From a bacterium (GTDB lineage: Bacteria; UBA8248): DNA of 45,739 nt. Made by a program: the position numbers and the translations under genes. The stretch lies in NCBI GenBank assembly GCA_030922375.1, contig JAVEPB010000163.1:1-45739 (forward strand). The letters run 5' to 3'. The notes under the pieces are model-generated. The model searched no databases. It saw nothing but the letters and a program-made list of their open reading frames with translations, and had not been told where the DNA came from. Shown piece after piece: positions 30,922 through 39,982 of the stretch; the stretch's first letter is position 1; each line of letters starts with the position of its first letter.

Positions 30922-32229
30922 GTGAGATCGAATGGACTCCGTAGGTCGGCAACGGTTTTTTCCGTGGCGGCTCTGGCCGCCTTGGGGCTGATTTTCGCTC
31001 CGGTCCCGGCAAGGGGGCAGAGGGTGGAAGCGCTTCAAAAGCAAATCGAGGCGCTTCAGAGGGCACTCGACGCCGTGAAGAGCCAGCTCGATAAGGTCCA
31101 GGCCGAGCAAAAGGCGCAAAAATCCAAGATGGCCAGACAGGAGGCCGAGGTCGCCCCCCTCAAGAAGGCCGTCGAAGGGCTCTCCAAGGTCTCCATCTCG
31201 GGCGGGGCGACGGGAATCCTCCAGGGAACGCAGGGCGTTTCGTCCAAGACCGAGGGCGGAGATGACAGTTTCTCGGGCGGCTCGTTCGACCTTATTTTCG
31301 AGTATGAGCCGATGAAGGATTGGAAGGTCGTCCTCGATCTCGAGGGCATCGGGGGCAACGGGCCGGACAATATCACCACCCTGCACGGTGTGAATGGCGA
31401 CCTCGGGACCACCAACGACACGGTGACGATTCTCGAGGCCTACCTGGAGGGTGTGCTCTGGAACGAGCGGCTCACTCTCACGGCGGGTAAAATCGACGCG
31501 ACCAACTACATCGACGGGAACGCTTACGCCGGGGACGAGACGGCCCAGTTCCTGAGCGGCGGCCTGGTGAACAACGGCGTCCTCACGGCGCCCGGCAACG
31601 GTCCCGGCGTCCGGCTTGGCGTCAGCCTCGTTCCGGATCTGGTTTATCTCGAGGCGGTGGCGATGAGCCAGGACCCGGACGGCGATACGAACACAACGAA
31701 CCGTTCATTCGAGCACGCCTATGGGGCGCTCGAGGTGGGCTTCACGCCGAAGCTCCTGGGCCGCCCGGGCGCCTACCGCTTCTGGGGCACCTTCGACGGC
31801 GACGGCAGCCGGATAAGGAAACGCTTCGGCGCGGCGGAGGATTACACCGCGATGGGGGCGGGCATGAGCTTCGATCAAGAGGTGGCCAAGGGCCTTGGCC
31901 TGTTCTTCCGCCTCGGCTACCGGGACACCGACAACACGGCCTACACCACGCGCACTTCCTGGAGCCTCGGAGGCCAGCTCGGAGTCGGGAATTTCTGGTC
32001 CGCCCGCCCGGACGATGTCATCGGCGTCGCCTACAGCCAGATTACGCCGACCAAGCGCGACTTCGGCGCCCGCGCGACCGATGAAAAATTCGTCGAGGCC
32101 TACTACTACTGGTTTTTCAACGACAACTTCCAGCTCAGCGGCATCGTGCAGTATGTCGATGGCCGAAACGGCAGCAAAACCCTCGACGACGTAACGCTCC
32201 TCGGCGCGAGGGTGCAGGCGAACTTTTAG
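30922..32229 (+). CDS. OprB-like carbohydrate/outer-membrane porin
   Basis: The start is GTG 30922 with AGGAGG about nine bases upstream. The 435-residue protein has a signal peptide (MRSNGLRRSATVFSVAALAALGLIFAPVPARG), a coiled coil of about 55 residues (RVEALQKQIEALQRALDAVK), and then a beta-barrel domain with alternating hydrophobic strands and aromatic-rich ends. The final strand ends in VQANF with the terminal Phe that marks outer-membrane barrels. The LTLTAGKIDATNYID block fits the OprB family. It would allow passage of small solutes across the outer membrane. A terminator follows. Confidence 0.8.
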   Translation: MRSNGLRRSATVFSVAALAALGLIFAPVPARGQRVEALQKQIEALQRALDAVKSQLDKVQAEQKAQKSKMARQEAEVAPLKKAVEGLSKVSISGGATGILQGTQGVSSKTEGGDDSFSGGSFDLIFEYEPMKDWKVVLDLEGIGGNGPDNITTLHGVNGDLGTTNDTVTILEAYLEGVLWNERLTLTAGKIDATNYIDGNAYAGDETAQFLSGGLVNNGVLTAPGNGPGVRLGVSLVPDLVYLEAVAMSQDPDGDTNTTNRSFEHAYGALEVGFTPKLLGRPGAYRFWGTFDGDGSRIRKRFGAAEDYTAMGAGMSFDQEVAKGLGLFFRLGYRDTDNTAYTTRTSWSLGGQLGVGNFWSARPDDVIGVAYSQITPTKRDFGARATDEKFVEAYYYWFFNDNFQLSGIVQYVDGRNGSKTLDDVTLLGARVQANF

Positions 32230-32267
32230 CCTATTCGTAGAAACTCCCCCGCCTCCCCGGGGGACGG

Positions 32268-32304
32268 AGCCGGTTCCGCCTTCACCGCGGAGCCGGCTTT
32301 TTTT
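32268..32304 (+). terminator. Rho-independent terminator after the porin gene
   Basis: A 12-bp stem (AGCCGGTTCCGC, 32268-32279, with GCGGAGCCGGCT, 32287-32298, one G-T pair) with a 7-base loop is followed by T7. Confidence 0.85.
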
Positions 32305-32350
32305 CGGGACCCGTCCGATATCCGGCCCGGCGGGATGGTATAACGCCGGT

Positions 32351-34042
32351 ATGGAAACCCTGATTCAACTCATCGACTGGGCCGCCGCCCGTTTCCCCGA
32401 GGGCGCGGCGCTCGAGGGCGAGGCGTTCGAGGGCGAGGCCGGGGGCCCGGTCTCTCTCTCGCGGGGAGGCCTTCTCCGCCGCGCGGCCGCGCTGGCCGCC
32501 CGTCTCATCGAGGCGGGCATCGGCCCCGACGATCCGGTTGCCCTTCTCGCGCCCAACCGCCCGGAGTGGGCGGTGGGCTACTTCGGCGCCCTCCTGGCGG
32601 GGGGGGTGCTCGTCCCCCTCGACGTGAATCTCAAAACCGGAGAGCTGACGAATATCATCGAGCGCTCGGGAGCGGCCGCCCTGCTGACCGATGCCTCCCG
32701 GCTCGAGGATGCGCGGGCGCTCGCGGTGGCGCTTGCCGAGCCCGTCCAGCTATTCCGGATCGACGAAGCCGAGGAGGCGGAGGCTCACCCGCTTTCCCGG
32801 TGGCCGGGCGCGGCGCGGGAGCCCGGCGACCTGGCGCTTATCTCGTTTTCCTCGGGCACGACCGGGGCGCCCAAGGGGGTCATGCTCACCCACGCGAACA
32901 TCGCCTCGAACGCCCGGGCCTCTTCCGGCACCCTGCCTTGCGGGGAGGATGACGTATTCCTCTCCATCCTTCCGCTTCACCACATGTTCGAGAGCACCGG
33001 CGGCCTCCTGGTTCCGCTCATCACGGGCGCCAAGGTTTATTATCTCTCCTCCCTGAATCCGCGCCTGATGGCCGATGCGATGCGGCTCCAGGGAATCACG
33101 GTGTGCCTGATGGTGCCGGCCCTGGCCCGGCTGATGCACCGGCGCATCATGACCGCCGCCACCGAGGCGGGCGGCCTGAAAGCCGCTGTTTTCGGGGCGC
33201 TTCTGGTGGTATCAAGGACGTTCCTCGGGGCCGGGCTGCGCCTGGGCGGGGTATTTTTCCCCCAGGTGAAACGCCGCCTCGGCCCCCGGCTGAGATACTT
33301 CATCAGCGGCGGCGCCGCGCTCGATCCCGTGGTGGGCCGGGATCTCCTCGCCCTCGGCATCGAGGTGATCCAGGGCTACGGGCTGACCGAAACCTCGCCC
33401 GTCACCCACGGGAACCGGCCGGGGCGGGGGAACCGCATCGGGACGGTGGGACCCCCCATCGACGGCGTCGAGGTGAGGATCGAGCCGGTGGAGGGAGCCG
33501 CCGGGGGGGAGGGCGAAATCCTCATCCGCGGGCCCGGTGTGATGAAGGGGTATTTCGGAAATCCGGAACTGACCGGAGAGGTCCTGCGCGGGGGGTGGTT
33601 CCACACGGGAGACGTGGGCCGCGTGGACCGGGACGGCTACCTGACGATTTGCGGACGCTCGAAGAACGTCATTGTCACCGAGGCCGGAAAGAACATCTAC
33701 CCCGAGGAAGTGGAGGAGGAACTCGCACGGAGCGACCTGTTCTCGGCGGTGTGCGTCATCGGAAAAAAAGCCCCCCGCGGGGGAGAGGAGGTATTCGCCG
33801 TCATCGTCCTCGACGCCGAAGTGCTCGACCCCGGCAGCGGTCTCGCCGAGGAGGATCGCCCCCGGGCGGTGCGCGCGGAGATCGACCACCTCTCGACCGG
33901 TTTGTCCGACTACAAGCGAGTCTCGGACTTCGTCATCTGGCCGGGCGAGGCGCTTCCCCGGACGACAACGCTCAAGTTCAAGCGCGAGGAGATCAAGGCC
34001 GCTCTCCGGCGAATGGCCGGGTTCGGGCCCGGAGATTTTTAG
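32351..34042 (+). CDS. Long-chain acyl-CoA synthetase-like AMP-forming ligase
   Basis: The 563-residue adenylate-forming enzyme activates a carboxylic acid with ATP and joins it to CoA. Motifs in order are the P-loop SSGTTGAPKG (167-176), GYGLTETSP (mid), GWFHTGDVG with the conserved Asp, and the hinge/C-terminal Lys region (GRSKNVIVTEAGKNIYPEEVE, then TTTLKFKREEI near the end). The size and order fit fatty-acyl-CoA ligases. The substrate chain length cannot be set. No thioesterase or dehydrogenase is adjacent. Thiolase-related genes at 16-19 kb could be on the same route. Confidence 0.9.
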   Translation: METLIQLIDWAAARFPEGAALEGEAFEGEAGGPVSLSRGGLLRRAAALAARLIEAGIGPDDPVALLAPNRPEWAVGYFGALLAGGVLVPLDVNLKTGELTNIIERSGAAALLTDASRLEDARALAVALAEPVQLFRIDEAEEAEAHPLSRWPGAAREPGDLALISFSSGTTGAPKGVMLTHANIASNARASSGTLPCGEDDVFLSILPLHHMFESTGGLLVPLITGAKVYYLSSLNPRLMADAMRLQGITVCLMVPALARLMHRRIMTAATEAGGLKAAVFGALLVVSRTFLGAGLRLGGVFFPQVKRRLGPRLRYFISGGAALDPVVGRDLLALGIEVIQGYGLTETSPVTHGNRPGRGNRIGTVGPPIDGVEVRIEPVEGAAGGEGEILIRGPGVMKGYFGNPELTGEVLRGGWFHTGDVGRVDRDGYLTICGRSKNVIVTEAGKNIYPEEVEEELARSDLFSAVCVIGKKAPRGGEEVFAVIVLDAEVLDPGSGLAEEDRPRAVRAEIDHLSTGLSDYKRVSDFVIWPGEALPRTTTLKFKREEIKAALRRMAGFGPGDF

Positions 34043-34105
34043 GGCCGGTGAATTTTCCGCCAGCCTGCATACCCGGAGCGCGTTTCCGTTTATACTCCGG
34101 CGATT

Positions 34106-34137
34106 GATCGGATCGGCGGCCGATCGGATCGGCGACC
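34106..34137 (+). repeat. Tandem 16-bp repeat
   Basis: GATCGGATCGGCGGCC (34106-34121) is followed at once by GATCGGATCGGCGACC (34122-34137) and a partial third copy. It lies between the acyl-CoA synthetase and the M20 gene, some 50 bases before the latter start. Confidence 0.45.
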
Positions 34138-34188
34138 GATCGAAATCGGCGCGCGGCGAATAGCTTGTGACGAATAAAAGGAGGATTC

Positions 34189-35394
34189 ATGGCGAGCCCT
34201 GTCCTGGCGGCGGCGGAGAAGATTCATCCCTGGCTGGTGGAGACCCGCCGAAGAATTCACATGAATCCCGAGACGGCCTTCGAGGAGCATGAAACCTCCC
34301 GCCTCGTCGCGGAATCGCTCGCCGAGTGGGGCCTCGGCGTGAAGCCGGGGGTCGCGCGGACGGGCGTTATCGGAATTTTCGATACCGGCCGGCCCGGCCC
34401 GACGATCGGAATCCGGGCCGACATGGACGCCCTGCCGGTCCAGGAGGAAAACGAGGTCCCCTACAAGAGCAAAATCGACGGGAAAATGCACGCCTGCGGC
34501 CACGATGCGCACACGACGATGCTGCTCGGTGTGGCCCGGGTGCTCGCCGAGAATCCGGCGCTTCTCGACGGCGCGGGGGGCAGGGTCAAGTTTCTGTTTC
34601 AGCCCGGAGAAGAGGGCCACGCGGGCGGGCGGCTGATGGTCGAGGAGGGCGCGCTCGACGATCCCCGCGTCGATCTCGTTATCGCCACCCACGTCTATCC
34701 CGCGATGCCGCTGGGGACAATCGGCACCCACGTCGGCCCGACGATGGGCTCGGGAGACAAATTCTTCGTCACCCTTCGCGGGGTGAGCTCTCACGCCGCA
34801 TACCCACAGAACGGGAGGGACCCGATTCTCGCCGCCGGTCACGTTATCACCGCGCTCCAGAGCGTCGTGAGCCGGAACGTGGACCCGTTTGAGTCGGCCG
34901 TCGTCTCCGTGACCCAGATGGAGGCGGGCGTGGCAATCAACATCCTACCTGAGGAGGTCCGTTTGAGCGGAACGATCCGCTCGATCGACCCGGATGTGCG
35001 CGAGATGGTGAAGGAGCGGGTCCGGGAAACGGTCCGGGGGGTCGCTTCGGGCTTCGGGGTCGAGGCCGAGGTGGACATTCAGACGGGCTATCCCTCGCTA
35101 TCGAACCACGCGGGCGCGACGGCGCTCATCGAAAAAGCCGGAGGGGAAATCCTGGGCGCGGAGAACGTCCTTCCCGCGCCGCTCAGCCTGGGTTCCGAGG
35201 ATTTCGCCTTTATGGCGCAGGAGCGCCCGGCGGCCATATTCCGGCTGGGTATCCGCAACGAGGAGCGGGGCATCGTTCACGGCCTCCACAACAACCGTTT
35301 CGATGTGGATGAGGATGTCCTGCCCAAGGGGGTGTCGATTTTCGTCCAGGCGGTCCGGGAGTTCCTCGCCGATCCGGAAAGCTTTACAAGTTGA
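34189..35394 (+). CDS. M20-family amidohydrolase (hippurate/N-acyl-amino-acid hydrolase type)
   Basis: The 401-residue metalloenzyme has the M20D motifs: GIRADMDALPV (about 74-84), the metal-binding MHACGHDAHTTM (100-111, Cys103 and His105), FQPGEEGHAGG with the catalytic Glu (about 137-147), ATHVYP (His168), GSEDFAFM and VHGLHNN at the end. It cuts amide bonds of N-acylated amino acids or hippurate-like compounds. AGGAG precedes the ATG. The downstream gene overlaps its stop by four bases, which implies coupled translation. Confidence 0.92.
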   Translation: MASPVLAAAEKIHPWLVETRRRIHMNPETAFEEHETSRLVAESLAEWGLGVKPGVARTGVIGIFDTGRPGPTIGIRADMDALPVQEENEVPYKSKIDGKMHACGHDAHTTMLLGVARVLAENPALLDGAGGRVKFLFQPGEEGHAGGRLMVEEGALDDPRVDLVIATHVYPAMPLGTIGTHVGPTMGSGDKFFVTLRGVSSHAAYPQNGRDPILAAGHVITALQSVVSRNVDPFESAVVSVTQMEAGVAINILPEEVRLSGTIRSIDPDVREMVKERVRETVRGVASGFGVEAEVDIQTGYPSLSNHAGATALIEKAGGEILGAENVLPAPLSLGSEDFAFMAQERPAAIFRLGIRNEERGIVHGLHNNRFDVDEDVLPKGVSIFVQAVREFLADPESFTS

Positions 35395-36176
35395 CCGGTG
35401 CTCCACGGGATGGCCGGCTCGAGGGGATCGAGCGGGCACTGGCCTATCCTTATAGTATCCCATCCGGCTCCTATGTCTTTGACGGTGAGGACGCAATTCC
35501 GCTGGATGACTATTTCAGCGAACGCGGCATCTCTTTTTCAGAGTTGATCTCCGGACGCACGCCGGTTTTGGCCGCAGGCTCAAACGCCTCTCCCTATCAG
35601 CTCAGGACAAAACGTGAACGCTTCGGCCTTGCCGGAGAGATTCCCGTTATCAAGGCGAGGCTCTCCGGTTTCGATGTGGTCTACTCGGCCCGAATCACCT
35701 CATACGGCTCGGTTCCGGCGACCCTTCGCCCTTCGCCGGGAACGGCGGTGGATTTGTTCGTGACGTTTTTAAATGAAGAACAGCTTTTTCCCATGGACAA
35801 GTCGGAGGATGCACATATAAAAAATGGGAACTACCGCCGCGAGCTGTTCACCGGGGGCGGTCTTGAGATGGAAGAGGAGATTGATCCCGGGGAGGTATGG
35901 GTCTACCAATCCAACCGCGGCTGCCTGCTCCTCGGAGGCGAATGCGCTGCTCTTTCCGCGATCAGTGTTCAGGGGCGAAGGTTGCCCGCACTGAGTCAGA
36001 AGGAGGTGCAGGAATGGGTCAGGGACCATCTCGTGCCCGGCGCGCCGCTCGATGAGTTCATCCGTGAAAATATCGGGGACAAGGCCATTCGTGATGCGAG
36101 GAACGAGCGGCTCAAGGAATGGGCCGGGGAAGGTGACTGGGCTGTTGAGGGTGGCCAGGTTGTTGATGCGCCGTAG
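35391..36176 (+). CDS. Protein of unknown function
   Basis: This 261-residue cytoplasmic protein begins at TTG 35391, the only start that covers the N-terminal matches, and overlaps the M20 stop by four bases. The block VLAAGSNASPYQLRTKRERF resembles the YGSN-type motif of gamma-glutamylcyclotransferase-like proteins, but I cannot confirm that fold. The rest (YNRRELFTGG-like region, NRGCLLLGGE) is not recognised. It probably shares a transcript with the M20 gene and, with an 18-base gap, the EamA transporter. Confidence 0.7.
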   Translation: MTGAPRDGRLEGIERALAYPYSIPSGSYVFDGEDAIPLDDYFSERGISFSELISGRTPVLAAGSNASPYQLRTKRERFGLAGEIPVIKARLSGFDVVYSARITSYGSVPATLRPSPGTAVDLFVTFLNEEQLFPMDKSEDAHIKNGNYRRELFTGGGLEMEEEIDPGEVWVYQSNRGCLLLGGECAALSAISVQGRRLPALSQKEVQEWVRDHLVPGAPLDEFIRENIGDKAIRDARNERLKEWAGEGDWAVEGGQVVDAP

Positions 36177-36194
36177 CCGGATGGAGACGAAGCC

Positions 36195-37064
36195 ATGGTG
36201 ATCGATGCGGCGATGCTTTTTGCCCTCGGGGCGGCGTTTTCGTACGCCTGCGCCGATATGTCGCTCCGCTACGGGCTCCTGCACACCACCCCCTTCGTCG
36301 GTTCGACGGTCGGGCGCACGTTTTCGGTCCTGATTCTGGCCACCGTCGTCCTGATCTCGGGGGCCACCTTCCCGCTTCCGGGTGTTCATTACCTTTGGGT
36401 GCTTCTGGGCGGGGTGTTAAATCCCGGCTTGTTCGCCGTTTTCTTCATGTTCGGGATTTCGAAGATCGGCGTCTCCCGGGCCGCTCCCATCAAGGGGTCC
36501 TCTCCCCTCATCGCCGCTTTTTTGGCCATCGTGTTTCTCGGCGAGCGGCCCGGCCTGGTGCAGTTGGCGGGCGTTGTCCTGGTCGTCTCGGGAGTCGGCC
36601 TGATCTCATCGGGCAGGACCGAGGGCCGGTGGCGGCGCATCCATGCCCTCTGGCCCATCGCCGCCGCCGTGGTCGCCGGAACGGGCGCGATATTCTGGCG
36701 CAAGGGTCTATCCGCGTTCCCCGATCCCGTGGCGGGATCGTTGGTCGGCATGTCGGCGGCGCTGACCACGGTGACCCTTTATTCCGTCTTGTTTGAGCGC
36801 GATCAGATCGTGGATGGCTTCAGGACGGCCTGGAGGCCATTTTTGCTGGGCGGGATCGCGGGAGCCGCGGGGAATTTTTCCTACGCGAGCGCCCTTAAGG
36901 GGGGGGAGGTGTTCCGGATGGTTTCGCTCATCCAGACCTCCCCGCTCATTACGGTCGTGTTTGCGTTTGTTTTGCTCCGGAAGGTGGAGAAAATTACCTG
37001 GCGGGTTCCCGCCGGAGCGGTTCTCACCGTTTCCGGGGCCGTTCTGGTCAACTTCCGCCTTTAA
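36195..37064 (+). CDS. EamA/DMT-family transporter
   Basis: The 289-residue membrane protein has about ten hydrophobic segments in two repeats of the EamA type (first near ALGAAFSYACADM, second near ALWPIAAAVVAGTGAIFWRKG). Repeat boundaries show the usual AFLAIVFLGERPG and LLRKVEKITW turns. Such proteins export or import metabolites, often amino acids or their derivatives. Cotranscription with the M20 gene hints at export of a product of amide cleavage, but this is inference. Confidence 0.88.
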   Translation: MVIDAAMLFALGAAFSYACADMSLRYGLLHTTPFVGSTVGRTFSVLILATVVLISGATFPLPGVHYLWVLLGGVLNPGLFAVFFMFGISKIGVSRAAPIKGSSPLIAAFLAIVFLGERPGLVQLAGVVLVVSGVGLISSGRTEGRWRRIHALWPIAAAVVAGTGAIFWRKGLSAFPDPVAGSLVGMSAALTTVTLYSVLFERDQIVDGFRTAWRPFLLGGIAGAAGNFSYASALKGGEVFRMVSLIQTSPLITVVFAFVLLRKVEKITWRVPAGAVLTVSGAVLVNFRL

Positions 37065-37195
37065 GGGGGGCCCGGAGGGGGGGTGGCTTCGAGGTGGACG
37101 GCCCTGCTAAAAAGCGGTATAGGAACGGGGTTTCGAGGCTTCGGCCCCTGGGGGATTCGGTCCCCGGCCGAGGGCCGGAGCATGAACTGATGTTT

Positions 37196-37273
37196 GACCC
37201 CATCGTCCAGTCTGGCCCAGGACACCGGCCTTTCAAGCCGGCAACGCGGGTTCAAATCCCGCTGGGGTCACCA
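37196..37273 (+). tRNA. tRNA-Glu (anticodon UUC)
   Basis: The 78-base gene folds as a standard cloverleaf. The acceptor GACCCCA (37196-37202) pairs with TGGGGTC (37263-37269), followed by A and encoded CCA (37271-37273). The anticodon stem CCGGC/GCCGG encloses loop CTTTCAA with anticodon TTC at 37232-37234. The T-arm has GTTCAAATC. The sequence is close to bacterial tRNA-Glu. No integrase or second copy of its 3' end lies nearby. Confidence 0.95.
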
Positions 37274-37409
37274 TTAGTTTTCTCGGGCCTGATTTCCCGA
37301 AGCGGTCCATAGTGACCCTCCTCCCCCGAATCGGGCGGTCATTTCGCGGCGCGCGCGCAATTTTACTGCTCATCCATCCCGCGAAGTATTTCGATATTTT
37401 TTGTATTGA

Positions 37410-37697
37410 TTATTGAATTTTGAGGAAAATTCCGTATTTCGGACCGGCGGCCGAGGGTTTGGCGCCGGTGGCGGGAAAGATGGCGCTGGTTTCCGAATTC
37501 CCCGGCCGGTGAATGGGGGCCTTGGCTTCAAGGGTGACCAGGGGTATGGACGCCCGGGCCGGTTGCGTCTCGGCGGGGTAGTTATAAAGAGTGGTCAGAC
37601 ACCGATCGACCGCGGTCTTCGTCTCCGCCGCCGAAGAAGCGGCGCAAAGGGTCGAGAGCGCGCCGGCAATGATTAAAAGTCTCCAGGTTTTTTTCAC
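37410..37697 (-). CDS. Small exported protein of unknown function
   Basis: The 95-residue product begins at GTG 37697 with GGGAG seven bases upstream. Its first 25 residues (MKKTWRLLIIAGALSTLCAASS) form a good signal peptide. The mature part is rich in Pro, Ala, Thr and has a single Cys; no family is recognised. It is divergent from the ABC importer operon. Confidence 0.45.
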   Translation of the reverse strand: MKKTWRLLIIAGALSTLCAASSAAETKTAVDRCLTTLYNYPAETQPARASIPLVTLEAKAPIHRPGNSETSAIFPATGAKPSAAGPKYGIFLKIQ

Positions 37698-37792
37698 AAG
37701 CGATCTCCCGGGCCGGTATCGCCGCTCATTCCGAATCGTATCTTACGAGCGGACTGGCCGGCGGTTTGCGGCGGCCGGGCCCAAGAATATTA

Positions 37793-37821
37793 TTGACGTT
37801 TCGGGGCCTTCCGATTAGACT
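37793..37821 (+). promoter_or_regulatory. Predicted sigma-70-type promoter of the sugar ABC operon
   Basis: TTGACG (37793-37798), a 17-base spacer and TAGACT (37816-37821). It precedes a leader of about 150 bases before the ATPase ATG at 37976. This leader is AT-rich and may hold further control sites, but none was identified. Confidence 0.55.
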
Positions 37822-37975
37822 GCCCGAAAATAATACAAAATACAATTATTTTTTCAGGTGATTGATCGGGGCGTTCCCCGATTCCGATGCAAGCGAGCGC
37901 CCGATCCGATTATTTATTTGCGCACCGAAATAGGCGTATTTTATTTGAAATTCACGGGTTATCCTCGGGGGAGTA

Positions 37976-39982
37976 ATGGAGAATAAAGCAAACCTCCTAG
38001 AAATGAGAAAAATCGACAAGTCTTTTCCCGGCGTCCATGCCCTCAAGGAAGTGGATTTTGTCCTGGAGGCGGGACAGGTTCACATACTCCTCGGAGAGAA
38101 CGGCGCCGGAAAATCCACGCTCATCAAAATCCTGGCCGGAATCTACCAATCCGACAGCGGCGAGATACTCCTGGAGGGGAGCCCCACCGTTATCCCCGAC
38201 GCACGGACGGGCCGTGACCTGGGCATCAGCGTCATTTATCAGGAGTTGAACCTGGTCCCCGATCTCAGCGTAGCGAAGAATATTTATCTGGGCCGGGAGC
38301 CGGTCCTCCCCGGGATTTTAAAGAAAGTGGATTGGGATCATGTCGAGAGAGAGTCGCGCGAGGTGATGAAGCGGCTGGACGTCGATATCGACGTCCTTGC
38401 TCCGGTGAGATCGCTGAGCGTCGCGGATCAGCAGATGGTCGAAATCGCTCGGGCGCTTGCCTTCGACTGCAAGATACTCGTCATGGACGAGCCGACCTCA
38501 TCGCTCAGCGGGCATGAAATTCATGAGCTTTTCAACGCCGTGGCCCGCCTCCGGGAGCAGGGGGTGGGAATCATCTATATCTCTCACCGCCTGGATGAGG
38601 TGCATCAAATCGGCGACCAGGTAACCGTTCTCCGCGACGGCGATTACATCGGCTCCTGGGATGTGAACGAGGTTGATCTCGAATTTCTCATCACCCAGAT
38701 GGTCGGCCGGACGCTGGACGAGAAATTTCCCTGGACGCCCCGCGAGCGGGGCGAAGTGGCGCTCAAGGTCAATGGCCTCACCCGCGAGGGTGTTTTCGAG
38801 GATATCAGCTTCGACCTTCACTACGGTGAAATCGTCGGCATGTCGGGGCTCGTGGGCGCCGGCCGGACCGAGGTGGCCCGGGCCGTCATGGGCGCCGACG
38901 AGGTGGACTCGGGAACCGTCGAGATGACCCGCGCGACCCGTGAAAAAGAGGAGATCCGGCGCCTGCCGCACTACCCGGCTTGGAAGGCGGTGGTGGACAT
39001 CGTGTTGTTCGTTCTCGCTCTTCCCGTCTTCACGGTGTTCTTTCAGGGAATCTACGACCCGGTGACGCTCAACATGAATACCCCGCCCCCGCTCTTCAGC
39101 GCGACGTGGTTTTATGAGTGGATCATCGGAGGGCCGCTCTACAACATTCCGAACGGGCCGACGCCCTATCTCGCCGCGGCGGCCATCGCAATTCTCCGCC
39201 AGGCGGGGCTTTGGTTCCTGGTGCCCCAGCATGCCTGGCGGACCATGTGGCAGGACCTGGGAAGCTGGTACACGTTCGCCCTGTTCTCGATGGTCATCAC
39301 GAGCATGTTCACCCAGAATTTCTCCACCGAATGGGTCATGGTGACCGGCGGGGTGGCGATGGTGCTGGTGCGCCTCGCGTTTATCCTCACCCACGAGCGT
39401 AAATGGACCCCGACGCTGGCCATCCGCCAAGGGCTGGGACTTCTTCCCGAGGATCGTAAAGTGCAGGGGCTCACCCAGGTGCTTTCGGTGGCATTCAACA
39501 CGACAAGCGCCAATCTCGGGCGCCTCATCAACCGTTTTTTTCTCAATCTGGTGATGGAAAAAAGCCTGGTCGAAGAGCACATCGATCAGCTCAAGATTGC
39601 TACCCCCACGCAGGACACCCTGATCCGCTTCCTTTCGGGCGGCAATCAGCAGAAGGTCGTCCTCGCCAAGTGGCTCTTCCGAAGGGCGAATGTCCTTGTT
39701 TTCGACGAGCCCACGCGCGGGATCGACGTGGGCGCCAAGTTCGAGGTTCACACCCAGATGCTCAACCTCGCCAAGGAGGGAGCCGCTGTCCTGATGATAT
39801 CGAGTGAAATGCCCGAAATCCTCGGGATGAGCGACCGGGTGTTGGTGATGAGGGAGGGGCGCCTCACCGCGGACATTCCGCGGGATGAGGCGACGCAGGA
39901 GAACATACTTCGCTACGCGATGGTGGCGGATGAAAACGCGGCTGGCGCTTCGCCCGCCGGCGGCAACGGAGGAAGTCGATGA
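37976..39982 (+). CDS. Ribose-type ABC importer double ATPase with a membrane insert in its second ATPase domain
   Basis: The 668-residue protein is longer than the usual RbsA/MglA ATPase (about 500). The first nucleotide-binding domain is normal: Walker A GENGAGKST (40-48), signature near SLSVADQQM (147-155), Walker B ILVMDEP (167-173). The second has the degenerate Walker A GLVGAGRTE (291-299), then about 160 extra residues (about 318-480) with hydrophobic stretches near 338-357, 398-416, 430-447 and 453-471. It then resumes at GLGLLPEDRK (486-495) with LSGGNQQK (553-560) and Walker B VLVFDEPTRG (573-582). Four helices would return the chain to the cytoplasm. The remaining domain is intact by motif. 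It is the first gene of the ATPase-permease-permease-binding protein operon; the permease starts in its last four bases. The start is preceded by GGGGGAG. The substrate is unknown; sugar is the family default. Confidence 0.88.
   Translation: MENKANLLEMRKIDKSFPGVHALKEVDFVLEAGQVHILLGENGAGKSTLIKILAGIYQSDSGEILLEGSPTVIPDARTGRDLGISVIYQELNLVPDLSVAKNIYLGREPVLPGILKKVDWDHVERESREVMKRLDVDIDVLAPVRSLSVADQQMVEIARALAFDCKILVMDEPTSSLSGHEIHELFNAVARLREQGVGIIYISHRLDEVHQIGDQVTVLRDGDYIGSWDVNEVDLEFLITQMVGRTLDEKFPWTPRERGEVALKVNGLTREGVFEDISFDLHYGEIVGMSGLVGAGRTEVARAVMGADEVDSGTVEMTRATREKEEIRRLPHYPAWKAVVDIVLFVLALPVFTVFFQGIYDPVTLNMNTPPPLFSATWFYEWIIGGPLYNIPNGPTPYLAAAAIAILRQAGLWFLVPQHAWRTMWQDLGSWYTFALFSMVITSMFTQNFSTEWVMVTGGVAMVLVRLAFILTHERKWTPTLAIRQGLGLLPEDRKVQGLTQVLSVAFNTTSANLGRLINRFFLNLVMEKSLVEEHIDQLKIATPTQDTLIRFLSGGNQQKVVLAKWLFRRANVLVFDEPTRGIDVGAKFEVHTQMLNLAKEGAAVLMISSEMPEILGMSDRVLVMREGRLTADIPRDEATQENILRYAMVADENAAGASPAGGNGGSR

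Noticed and set aside
37196..37273. Integration site at tRNA-Glu
   Set aside because: No integrase, no repeat of the tRNA 3' end and no compositional change lie next to it.
38498..39751. Minus-strand ORF of 417 codons opposite the ABC ATPase
   Set aside because: It mirrors the ATPase gene and is His/Glu-rich with no motif.
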